Shown: positions 31,993 to 41,690 of the stretch, piece after piece
Layout: each line of letters opens with the position of its first letter
Numbering within the stretch: the first letter of the stretch is position 1
Assembly (NCBI RefSeq): GCF_029784135.1
Contig: NC_073744.1
Span: 80,393,935 to 80,457,934 of the forward strand
Direction: 5' to 3'
Source of the DNA: Toxorhynchites rutilus septentrionalis
Taxonomy: Eukaryota > Arthropoda > Insecta > Diptera > Culicidae
Length of the DNA: 64,000 bases
Position numbers and translations under genes: made by a program
The notes under the pieces: model-generated
What the model was told of the DNA's origin: nothing
Database searches by the model: none
What the model saw: only the letters and a program-made list of their open reading frames with translations

Positions 31993-33635
31993 TGCAACCG
32001 TTCGAAGTCCCGACACGCGAGTGTAGTGAAACACGGTGGCTTTAGCGCCACTCCCAGTAGGGAGACCACCTGTCGTGTTGAATTAATGCCCGACTAACTA
32101 CAAGAATAGCTCAGGGTCAAGTTAGCCTCGAACGATCACGTACGATTCCAGTAAGAGGTCACGTAGTTACAGGTGAACTCTCTTGCAAGAAATCATATCC
32201 GACCAATGCGCGGATTTCACGAACGCACAAAGAAACACTTTCAAAAATCTCACCAAACCGAATGAAAGCGTTGGGAGAGCGAATCAATCACCCATCTTCG
32301 AGAAATGAATAAAATCTATTAGGAAATGTTATCTCAATGAAGGAAAGAAAACAGTGTTTAGAACCCTATTTACAATTTTATTTTCTACTTGTTACCTACT
32401 CTCTCCTTCTTCTCTTCCTACCCTAATTCTCCCTTTTATCCTTCTCTCTTCCCAAATTTCTCCAAGTTAAGAAATTCAACATAAATTAACGTAACGTGTA
32501 ACGTGTTACGTTTCACGACATGGCCATGCGTAAAATTAGCACCTACCTGCGCGCAGGGTTTTACCGGACGTTGCTGACTGGCTGCGTGCTATGCTGTGTG
32601 CGCTGATACAGGCTGGATACAGATGAAGCCCGATTTATCGTCGGTATGCCACCGTTTCTTCCAGCAACTACCTCACAGTATATTGCGGTCGGGTCACAAA
32701 TCAAAAAGCCCAGCGTGTAATGGCGGTCGCTGGGGGACACTGCGACTTCGTCGAATGCCGGTCGGATGATCCTTAATGTCACACATCCGTTTCGTTGCGG
32801 TTGGAATAAAAACCTATCGTGCTCCGAAAGAGCTCATTGAATCGGGGAATATCTCCGTCCCACGTATGCCGCCTGTTGAACAGGCTTTCTGTTCAACGGT
32901 AAGGGAAACTCATAATTTTGGGAATGGGAATGAGAGAAGCGGAATTACCTGCTATCCTTGTATAATAAAATTCAAGCGGAACACAATAATATTTTCTTTG
33001 TAATTTCAGTTCACTAATGAAACAAAAAAAATAAATCTATATAAACTAAACGTACTTTGAAAACTACCGTTTCTATTATCTATCGAAACAACATCTCCAC
33101 TAAGTACCTTTTGTACTTTCACTTTAGGAAAAAAACGTTCCACTCTCCGACCGCTCCGCAAACGAAATGGCCGAGAGTTCCTGAAAATAGTAGGCCGAGG
33201 CCGTAGCATGCCAAATGGCGACTTATTTCCGCCCGAAAGTTTCTTGCAAACGATTTCGCCGTGAAACTGTACGTTGTTCCCTTATCGATAGTCATTATCG
33301 ATAATGGATACCTGAGGAAAACTGGACCCCTAATAGATGTCGTTGTTGTTGTTTTTTTTTTAAATATTCGGCAATGATTCTTTTTTTTTTAATATTGACA
33401 GCGGAAAAACGTAGGCCGAGGCCGTAGCATGCCAAATGGCGACTTATTTCCGCCCGAAAGTTTCTTGCAAACGATTTCGCCGTGAAACTGTACGTCGTTC
33501 CCTTATCGATAGTCATTATCGATAATGGATACCTGAGGAAAACTGGACCCCTAATAGATGTCGTTGTTGTTGTTTTTTTTTAAATATTCGGCAATGATTC
33601 TTTTTTTTTAACATTGACAGCGGAAAAGCGTTACA
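31993..33635. mobile_element. 1,643-bp insertion with TG...CA ends and AGGT TSD (LTR-like)
   Basis: The insert starts TGCAACCG and ends GCGTTACA, short imperfect inverted termini of the TG...CA type. It is flanked by AGGT (31989-31992 and 33636-33639; AAGGT if one base of the end is shared). This fits a solo LTR or a similar retroviral-type insertion. No gag, protease or RT coding sequence is visible. An internal segment at 32022-32520 also has TGTAGTGAAAC...GTTTCACGACA ends, and the sequence after it begins TGG as a primer-binding site would, but it has no flanking duplication. A 221-bp block is duplicated near the right end. Confidence 0.6.
33190..33631. repeat. tandem duplication, 221-bp unit, two copies
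   Basis: The block from TAGGCCGAGGCCGTAGCATG to GACAGCGGAAAA(A/G)CG is repeated head to tail at 33190-33410 and 33411-33631. The copies differ at only a few positions and in the length of T-runs, so the duplication is recent. Each copy contains TTATCGATAGTCATTATCGA, itself nearly palindromic. Confidence 0.9.
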
Positions 33636-34357
33636 AGGTCATTCCGAGCCAGCAAACAGCCAAATCGGACGCTGAAGCAGAATAATGTGGCCAGAATCCG
33701 TGCTCGAAAGCTGTACGACCAAGTGCTGACCAAGTTCGACGGATGTATTCTGATGGACGATGAGACCTACGTGAAGGCGGACTTTGGGCAAATCCCAGGT
33801 CAAAAATTTTATTTGGCGACGGCTCGGGGGGATGTACCTGCAAAATTTAAGTTCGTGTTTGCGGATAAATTCACCCGCAAGTACATGATTTGGCAGGGGA
33901 TATGCAGTTGTGGACAGAAAACCAAAGTCTTTCTCACTGACAAGACAATGACATCAGAAGTCTACAAAAAAGAGTGCCTACAGAAACGGATTCTGCCGTT
34001 TATTCGTGCCCACGACCGTCCAGTAATGTTTTTGCCAGACCTCGCAAGCTGCCATTACAGCAAAACGGTTATGGAAAGGTACGCAACGAACGGGGTCAGC
34101 GTAATACCGAAGGACCTCAACCCCCCAAACTGCCCCCAGTTCCGGCCGATAGAGAAATACTGGGCAATCACGAAGCGGAGGCTTAAGGCAAAGGGAAAAC
34201 TTGTTAGGAACATGACTCAAATGAAAAACTGGTGGAATCAAATCGCCAAAACGGTGGACGAAAAGGGTGTGCGCCGCCTAATGTGCCGTATTACGGGAAA
34301 AGTACGAGAATTTCTTCGAAACAGCAATGAATATTTTTTTTAATTTTTTTTATGAAA

Positions 34358-34470
34358 TTAAAGAGTAAAGTAAGAGTAAAGAAAATGATTAAAGTAAGAG
34401 TAAAGAAAATGAGTAAAGTAAAGTAAGTAAAGTAAAGTAAGAGTAAAGAAGAGTAAGAGTAAAGAAAATG
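34358..34470. repeat. AGTAAAGTA-type minisatellite
   Basis: Variants of AGAGTAAAG(TA)AGAGTAAAGAAAATG are repeated at least six times in the 3' untranslated part of the DD37E transposon. Confidence 0.85.
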
Positions 34471-34565
34471 CTACATTTGTATGAAAAACAAATTATGAAT
34501 TCGTTAATAAATGACTGAACTACACGCAATTGTTTATGTTCCAATATTAAATGAAGCAGACTTTA

Positions 34566-35190
34566 CAGTAACTATCTCCATTTTGTGTAAGAGGGTTTAA
34601 GGGGGGGTAAGAGGGTTTAATGAATAGGGACTTTAGATTCTGGACTGGTCAGCTTGTTTACCAAATCAAAATCCTGTCAGGAACTTATGAGGAGTGATCG
34701 GACGAATAGCAGTATGAGTGATTTGAAGAGCTTGAACGAGCAGTATCCTCTGCGTAGAACGAGATACACATTACAACATGGCGCAACTTGGTCGTAACCA
34801 CCCCGAATGGGTTATGGGAATTCAAACGACTTCTTACATATCTCTGGAAACTCAGAAAAAAATAGTGGTTCTATAGTTGTGAAACGCAGTGTATTTGATT
34901 CGTGTATCACGTATATGTCAGCATCTTTCGGTTCTTCTACAAGTTACTGATGAATTGAAATTTGAAAGCATACTTCCATGAAAGATACGTCTATATGAAT
35001 GCAGGTTGATTTGTATAGTTGCATTATGAATTTCAAATTTCTGTTGATGTGTTAATATGCTAATTCTGTGGGTGTTTGTGCGGGACAGTATAACAGATTT
35101 AATCTGGGTCAGTTTGAGCCACATTTGGTTCTCATTGAAACTAATATATTTCGTATAAATGTAAACAGAAAAAATTTTTAGAGTACCGGT
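34566..35190. other. intergenic, with right arm of an inverted repeat
   Basis: The segment 34808-34895 is the inverted counterpart of 31424-31500. Nothing else was recognised. Confidence 0.5.
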
Positions 35191-35199
35191 AAGTTTCTT

Positions 35200-35465
35200 C
35201 GTTTTTTTTTCAACAATTAATGCTTTATTCTGCAAAAATTGTTACAAATTCCATATTCAAAGTGTTGCTCATCGCTAGTCACAACTTGTTCCCATCTTTC
35301 TGGCAATTCATGGATCCTTTTGCGGAAATAATCGGCCGGTTTGTCGGCTAACCACGAACTGATCCAATTTTTGACTTTTTTGATCATCGAAAAAGATAGT
35401 AATCGGACGGAGCAATGTCTGAAAAATACGGCGGGTGGAATAGGACCTCCATTTTAGCGTTTCCA
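35200..35465 (-). pseudogene. mariner-type transposase C-terminal fragment
   Basis: The minus strand reads LFHPPYFSDIAPSDYYLFR, with the third catalytic D of the mariner HPPYSPDxAPSDY block, then a stop. After a frameshift it continues SSWLADKPADYFRKRIHELP and ERWEQVVTSDEQHFE, the usual C-terminal block, ending near 35210. It is a different mariner family from the relic at 29.8 kb. No terminal repeats were found. Confidence 0.85.
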
Positions 35466-35497
35466 GGTATGTTTTAAAAAATAAAAAATATATATTT

Positions 35498-36560
35498 TTT
35501 AAATATCTCGAGAATGGTTGCATTTAGAAGGAGATTGATAATAACCTTTTTTGTTTTAAATCACATCAGAATTAATAATTTGTGGCTAAGAATGATTGCT
35601 AACATACAAAAATTCGAAGTTTCGAAAATTCCTAAAAATTCGATGTTCCACAAATTTCATCAAAAATAGTTTTACCATCTTGGGCCCATTTTTTTAATTT
35701 TCAACATGACTTCTATTTTACATGAAAATTTTTTTAAAAATATGAAAAAATACATATTTTTTGATATCGCAGATTAAAATTTGATTTTGTAAATAAAAAA
35801 AAGAGTACTAATTTTTCTTCTCAGTGTATATTTTTTTCAAATTAAGCTAACAATACTCTATAACTCTTTCTAACACACTATTTCGGTACGACTCATATTT
35901 TTTGAGATATAAATTATCAAAGATTTCTCTTACTCAAATCGATACGCCCTTTTCAAAAGTTACGCTTGAGTCAAAAAATGAACCATGATGATGTATTCGG
36001 GAAAGTTATTGGAAATTATAAGCAAATTCATAAAATTTCATGAACATGACGGTATAACACGACAAACATATTAAAAGGGATTATTTACTATAAAAAAGAC
36101 AATAAATTAGATATATTTTTTAAATATTTCGAGAATGGCTACATTTAGAAGGAGAGTGATAATAACCTTTTTTGTTTTAAATCACACCAGGATTAATAAT
36201 TTGTGGCTAAAAATGATTGTTAACATACAAAAATTCGAAGTTTCGAAAATTCCTAAAAATTCGATGTTCCACAAAGTTCGTCAAAAATAGTTTTACCATC
36301 TTGGGCCCACTTTTTAAATTTTCTGCATGACTTCTATTGTGTATGAAAAAATTGAAGAAAAATTAAAAAATATGTATTTTGGATAATGCAAATTGAATTT
36401 TTATTTTGTAAATTTTTCTCATATTCAACCATCAATACTCTATAACTCTTTCTAAGACACTATTTCGGTACGACTCATAGTTTTTGAGATATAAATTATC
36501 AAAGATTTCTCTTACTAAAATCGATACACCCTTTTCGAAAGTTACGCTTGAGTCAAAAAA
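35498..36560 (+). repeat. direct duplication with a 619-bp period
   Basis: The block beginning AAATATCTCGAGAATGG at 35498 recurs at 36117 as AAATATTTCGAGAATGG. The two remain alignable through CACCAGGATTAATAATTTG, CCTAAAAATTCGATGTTCC, ATCTTGGGCCCA and then CTATAACTCTTTCTAA and AAAGTTACGCTTGAGTCA. The terminal ~130 bp of the unit is also found at 38640-38812 (inverted) and 41486-41690. Confidence 0.8.
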
Positions 36561-36699
36561 TTCCCATATGCTGTGGAAAACTCATATTTCCTCTAACCCA
36601 AACGGAATACACACTTTCATTCGAATCAAAAATACCCATGTTTTGTCATTTGTCGATTTCATTTGGAATTACTGTATGTATAATACATAACGGTACTCA

Positions 36700-38620
36700 G
36701 CATATACTCGATGTATTGCGGCAAAGAGCATGGTTCTGTATGTTCGAACAGAAAGATATTAGGCGGAAGGACCCACGAACGTTCGCTTAGTAAGGAAGCA
36801 TGAGTGTTCGAAGGTATTGATAACAAAAAATCCATTTTGGGCGGGACGAAATAAGCAGGTTAGGCTAGTATTATACAATGAAGCAATTTCGAGCAATCCA
36901 CTATGTTAATTATTTCCAATTTCCAATTCTCATCTAATAGTAATTCAACAAGGTAGGGAACAGACAGTACTCCACTTTTTCAATATCTCCCCGCTCGACG
37001 GTACAAGTACTTAATCCATTCGAAAACGAAGTTTATTTCAGTACAACGAGTGGTTGTTGGCAAAGACTCAAGTATTCGCTGCCACGATGATCATTTTCGC
37101 TCCATCGAACAGCGTAGCTCCAGCGTAGCCGTGCCGAAAACTTTACCCTCATCCTCCTCTAATCCGTCTCAGTTAGAAGCAGTTTTTCTTCGCGCATGAC
37201 CTGTCCCTTGTTTCCCCATTAACCAGCATCCTGACGCTGCGGCTGATCCTCTTACGAACGTCTCGTCAGAAAATCAAGTGCGACCGACCGAATGAAAAAT
37301 TAATGACCGATCGATGGCGCGTAACGCGCTGATCCTGCTTCTCTCATCTCCTCTTTGGCCAAATTGCGTGTTTGATGCGAATCGATTCGCCAAAATTGTT
37401 CGGCAGCATCAGACCACGTCGGAAACTACCCCTGAAGGAAGGCGAAAATTAATCAACGCGGCGTCAAATCAATCTGAAAGAGGAAGATAAAATTACATGT
37501 TTTGGTGGTTCTCCGGCTTCGCCTTTCTTGTTTTGTGCCCGTCGCGCTGAAATCTTTGTTTTGGTCATAGATATCGAGGAATAAATCATACGCCAATTTA
37601 CATAATTGTACCGTTAAAGGTTACCCGTCCCCCGGCCCCTCCACTGCAGCGACAACTCGTGTCAATATATGCTGGTTTTCATTATGCAAATCAGGCTCAA
37701 AGTGTAGTAATTTGAGAGGCTGAGACGGTTGATTGAGTGTACGGAATCGAGCTCTGAATCGTTTCCAATTTGTTGCTGTTACTCCAAATGCGATTAGAGT
37801 TAGGGCTAATTTCGATGGCCAATTATTCCACGTTCCTTCATCTCCCTCCGTTCGCTCTTTCAGACGTCAATCCGAAGGTGTCACAACCCGGCCGGGCATG
37901 AATCAACGTGAAATATGACCGCAATTGGTAGGAATTAGAACCGGATTATCGTCCGACCGAACGTTTCGTATCCTAAATTCGCAATCGCTGGGACAGTTCA
38001 ATCCAACGTCGACCGCGATCCGGAGGCCGATCAAAGACCCAAGGTAAAGCGCCCCCTCAAGACAGCATGATTGCTGTTTAAATAGTGTAAAACTAATCTC
38101 GTTACGCGAAACTGATTAAAAAGTCAAACGATGTGATATGACGGAGTTGGCAGCGACCGCGATCACGAGCGGCTTCTATTCGGAAATCGTAAAAAAATAC
38201 CGGTACCGACGGCGACGTTTGTTCTTTGCCGATGCGATCGGATTTATGAAGCACTTGGAACACCCGGCGATCGAATGATAGAAGTTTTTTTTTGTTCTTC
38301 GTATTTCTCATCTCAAATGGCAACGTAACGCCTCACAACCTCTTGTTTTGCATTTCGGTTGCTGCGTGTGCGATAAGTATACAAACCACTTGATTCTGTA
38401 AATAGTAAAAACAGAACATTCGCGATGTGCATCTAAAATAAATTGGAATTAAACTTAATATTTTAAGAAAACGGTATATTAATGTAGATCAGTTAATTCA
38501 CCACGCCTCGAACTTCCTTGTTTTTATCCCTACACCCAAAAGTAATGTTTAGCACATGTTTTGGCATCCCGATTTATTACATTAAATTTACTTTAAGCTA
38601 ACAAAAAATGTGCTACTCTC
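36700..38620. other. gene-poor, apparently non-repetitive stretch
   Basis: No transposon signature, internal repeat or recognisable coding sequence was seen. Base composition is less AT-rich than the flanks, particularly 37.1-38.1 kb. It could be unique host intergenic or regulatory sequence. Confidence 0.35.
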
Positions 38621-38639
38621 CCATACCGGTATAGCAATT

Positions 38640-38812
38640 CCAAATGAAATCGACAAATGAAAGAACATGAGTATTTTTAAACCGAATGAATGCTTGTATT
38701 CCGTTTAGGTTGTAGGATATATGATTTTAGTAAGAGAAATCTTTGATAATTTATATCTCAAAAAGTATGAGTCGTACCGAAATAGTGTTATAGAGAAAGA
38801 GTTATAGAGTAT
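38640..38812 (-). repeat. dispersed repeat, inverted copy
   Basis: The reverse complement contains ACTCTATAACTCTTTCT, TTTCGGTACGACTCATACTT and TTATCAAAGATTTCTCTTAC, as in the units at 35.9, 36.4 and 41.5 kb. It ends where the Jockey LINE sequence begins. Confidence 0.75.
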
Positions 38813-38859
38813 TGTTGTTTAAACGTGCGCTCGTCTATGGTTTATCCTTGTTGAATATG

Positions 38860-41464
38860 GAACAACTGAATGTATCGAGGAACTACATGAATCGTACCCT
38901 TGACTCAGTGTTTGTGAATGAAGATACCCTAGCGATGTGCAATCTCGTTGAATCACACGAACTGCACCCTCATATCCTTGCAACTCTGCGATGACCGTCC
39001 CGCATCGTTTTCGCTGAACCCGTCATGGACATGCATCGAGATTTCTCGAGAGCTGATTTCGAACATCTGAATGAAGCTCTTCTCTCTATCGACTGGTCGC
39101 CTTTATACAATGCATCCGATGTCATTTTCTTTGAACTCTTAAACGAGAGCGTGCTAGTGCCCTCAGGAAATTTTCCAGAGAGCGGAACTTAACCATCGAA
39201 AGAGTGTTCAACACTGCTAGCTCCAAACACAAGTATTACAACTGAGTGCTCTATGGCCGCTATATAGAACGGAAACAAAGAAACCTGAAAAACAATCCCA
39301 AAAGTTTTTGGGCATTTGTGAATGAGAAGCGAAAGGTGGTCGGGTTGCCGATGAGCATGTTTTTGGAAAGTGAAACGTCTACTACCACTCAACGAATATT
39401 TAACCTATTTGCCAAACATTTTACCAGTGCATTTGATGATACGGTAATTACTCAGGATCAAATTTACAGTGCTGTAGGGGACGTGCCTCCAAAATTGTAT
39501 AGTTTGAGTATTAGCGAGTATGACGAGGAAGATGTTCTCGACACCATAAGGAAATTGAAGTCGTCTACCATACCTGGACCGGATTGGATTCCTTCTATTG
39601 TTCTAATTAAATGAGCAACGTCGATCTGTGGATCGTTGAGATCCATCTACAACAAGTCGCTTTCGCAATCAGTGTTTCCACAATGCTGGAAAAAATCCAT
39701 TATGTTCCCGGCGTTCAAGAAGGGCAACAAGAGTGATATAATGAATTACCGCGGCGTGACTTCACTACGTGCAGGATCTAAATTATTTGAAATTATGGTA
39801 AGCAATGAAATGTTTCGAATTGCAAAATCATATATTTCCCAAGACCAACATGGTTTCTTCCCGGGGAGGTCTACAGCTACGAACTTAGTACAATTTACCT
39901 AGTTGTGCTTGAAATCCATGGAACAGGGAGGGCAAGTCGAAATGGTGTACACGGATCTAAATTCTGCCTTTGACAGAGTGAACCATAAAATACTTTTGCC
40001 CAAACTAGACCGCCTGGGAGTGGTGACGAATCTCGTAAAATGGATAGAATCATACTTGACAAACCGTCAGCTTAACGTTAAATTGGGGATTACTGAATCT
40101 GAACCGTTTTCTAACCACTCCAGTGTCCCACAAGGTAGCAATCTTAAGCCTTTATTGTTCTCTTTGCCCTTCAATGATGTCTGCTATGCCGTGACCCAGG
40201 GATGTCGAATCGTATATGCCGATCACTTCAAAATATATTAGCACGTAAAGTCTGTCGATGACTTCAGGATGTTGCACACGATCATAGACATTTTTGCGAG
40301 TTGGTTCAGACGAAACTGTCTGATCATCAGGGTTAAAAAGTGTACAGTCATCCCGTTCACTAGGAATAAAACCCCTATCATCTGGACTTACCGCATAGGG
40401 AACGAGCCATTGGAAAGGACACGCGTTGTGAAGGACCTCGGTGAAATGCTGGACTCAGAGCTGAATTTCCGTGAACACTATGACTATATCATCAACAAAG
40501 CCAACCGAAACTTAGGATTCATCTTCCGGATATCCGCCGAATTTCGTGACCCATACTGCTTAAGATATTTGTATTCTAGTTTAGTTCGGTCCACAATGGA
40601 AACAGCGGTTGTAGTATGGAGCCCCTTTCGCAGGGTATGGATCGAAAGGATTGGGAGAATAGGAGGGAAGTTTGTGAGGTACGCATTGAGAGTTCTGCCT
40701 TGGCAAAATCCAAATGAGCTCCCATCATACGAAAGCCGGGGGTCGCCGTAGCCACATTGGTTGCGCGTTCGCTTAGTAAGCGATCGATCGTGAGTTCAAA
40801 ACTCAGGGCCCTTATTGACCATCTTTGTGTTGTTACAGAATAACTACGTCCACGCAACAATCATCAGCGATGGAGATCGATCCACGGTCGAAATAAGATC
40901 GATTCATCCATACAACTGCTCTGCTCTGCAAGACACATCGGGCTGCTGTTCTATAAATAACTCAACAATGATCAATCAACTGTCTCCGCTGTCCGGTGGT
41001 CCAACTGGATAATGGAAGAACAGAAAGAATACTCTTACGCCTAAATGGCTACTGTGTGAATGTATCATATGTAATGGTATAGAAGAAATACTGGCGAATG
41101 ACAACTGTGTAATGTACTAATTATAGATATGATAACCATGTGACATGTACACGATTAAAATTCGGCTCTGTTACAGCTAGATTGCTAATGAGCCTTTATA
41201 AAAAATAAATGGGATAAAAAAAAAAAATACGAAAGCCGATGCCGTCTGCTGGGGATGGACACACTGGAGAAGAAGCGGAACACAATCAAAGCCACGTTCG
41301 TCGGAAAACCTCTCCTTAGTGAGATAGATGCCCCATCGAGTCTCGCTCAAATCAATATTATCGTCGTACCTCGACCACTCAGACAACGGAGTTTCCTACG
41401 ACAGATTACGCTCAGCACGAGCCAGTTTCTTCTATGTGTGTGCTTTTTAATTCTTGAAGTCTGA
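38860..41464 (+). pseudogene. Jockey-type ORF2 (endonuclease end, reverse transcriptase)
   Basis: Starting with SVFVNEDTLAMCNLVES, the endonuclease C-terminus, the frame passes through NNPKSFWAFVNEKRK, then KKSIMFPAFKKGNKSDIMNY (RT motif 1 region) and QDQHGFFPGRSTATNLVQF. It continues with MVYTDLNSAFDRVNHKIL (first catalytic D), HSSVPQGSNLKPLLFSL and CRIVYADHFKIY, where the usual YADD box has decayed to YADH. Further on are VKDLGEMLDSELNFREHY and NRNLGFIF. In-frame stops lie at 39612, 39901 and 40239. The C-terminus resumes after the SINE with RLLGMDTLEKKRN and ends at 41464. Loss of the second YADD aspartate plus stops make it inactive. Confidence 0.88.
40739..41226 (+). mobile_element. ~490-bp tRNA-derived SINE, copy 2, full length
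   Basis: The head GGTCGCCGTAGCCACATTGG and B-box-like GAGTTCAAAACTC match the copy at 16.5 kb. The tail reads AATGAGCCTTTATAAAAAAT, then AAATGGGATAAAA. A 12-bp duplication ATACGAAAGCCG flanks it (40727-40738 and 41227-41238), and the LINE frame reads YESR.RLLGMDTLEK across the site. It is close in sequence to copy 1 and inserted after the LINE. Confidence 0.9.
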
Positions 41465-41485
41465 TGAATGGATTGTAAACAATAA

Positions 41486-41690
41486 ACGATAACTCTTTCT
41501 AAGACACCATTTCGGTACGGCTCATAGTTTTCGAGATATAAATTCTCAAAGATTTTTCTTGCTAAAATCAATGCACCCTATCCAAAAGTTACGCTTGAGT
41601 CGAGAAATTCTCAATTGCTGTGGAAAACTCATATTTCCTTCAAACCAAACGGAAAACAAACTTTCATTCGAATCAAAAATACATGCTTTT
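41486..41690 (+). repeat. dispersed repeat, direct copy
   Basis: GATAACTCTTTCTAAGACAC, TTTCGGTACGGCTCATAGTT and AAAAGTTACGCTTGAGTC match the units at 35.9 and 36.4 kb. The copy is diverged. Confidence 0.7.

Larger units (their letters stand above)
31677..34343 (+). pseudogene. DD37E transposase, two-part, interrupted by one insertion
   Basis: Part 1 (31677-31992) starts MEAERRDKIVHSFLENPLLS and holds two helix-turn-helix regions (ASKLAKQLKMPRNTVWRVI and SDRDLANKFQAAHSTVRRI) with a basic linker between them. Part 2 (33640-34343) begins FRASKQPNRTLKQN and carries the catalytic triad: LMDDETYV, FLPDLASCHYS and PIEKYWA, the last two acids separated by 37 residues. It ends near KVREFLRNSNEYFF. 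The reading frame runs through the insertion point: 316 plus 704 bases make 340 codons with no other stop. One recent insertion is therefore the only visible lesion. The Ser codon at the junction is split by the insert. Confidence 0.92.
31515..34563 (+). mobile_element. Tc1/mariner DD37E element (ITmD37E-type), split by an insertion
   Basis: The ends are inverted repeats beginning AAGTCTGCTTCATTTAA, followed by ATTGGAACA on both sides with one mismatch, and flanked by TA (31513-31514 and 34564-34565). The transposase spacing D-37-E is the signature of the DD37E lineage known from mosquitoes. The total of 3,049 bp includes a 1,643-bp insertion at 31993-33635; without it the element is about 1.4 kb, the usual size. 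The 3' untranslated part contains a minisatellite at 34358-34470. Confidence 0.9.
38815..41464 (+). mobile_element. Jockey-type LINE ORF2, decayed, split by a SINE
   Basis: The segment covers the end of the endonuclease domain through the RT and part of the C-terminal region of one ORF2. Both LINE ends are missing and no poly(A) was seen. A full ~490-bp SINE sits at 40739-41226. The LINE is flanked by copies of one dispersed repeat in opposite orientations (38640-38812 and 41486-41690). Confidence 0.85.

Noticed and set aside
32022..32520. complete LTR with TGTAGTGAAAC...GTTTCACGACA ends
   Set aside because: The ends are suggestive but there is no flanking duplication, and it lies inside a larger insertion with better-supported borders. 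It is mentioned only within that feature.
33278..33305. TTATCGATAGTCATTATCGATAA-like palindrome as a replication or binding site
   Set aside because: It is duplicated only because the 221-bp block is duplicated, and no independent evidence of function is visible.
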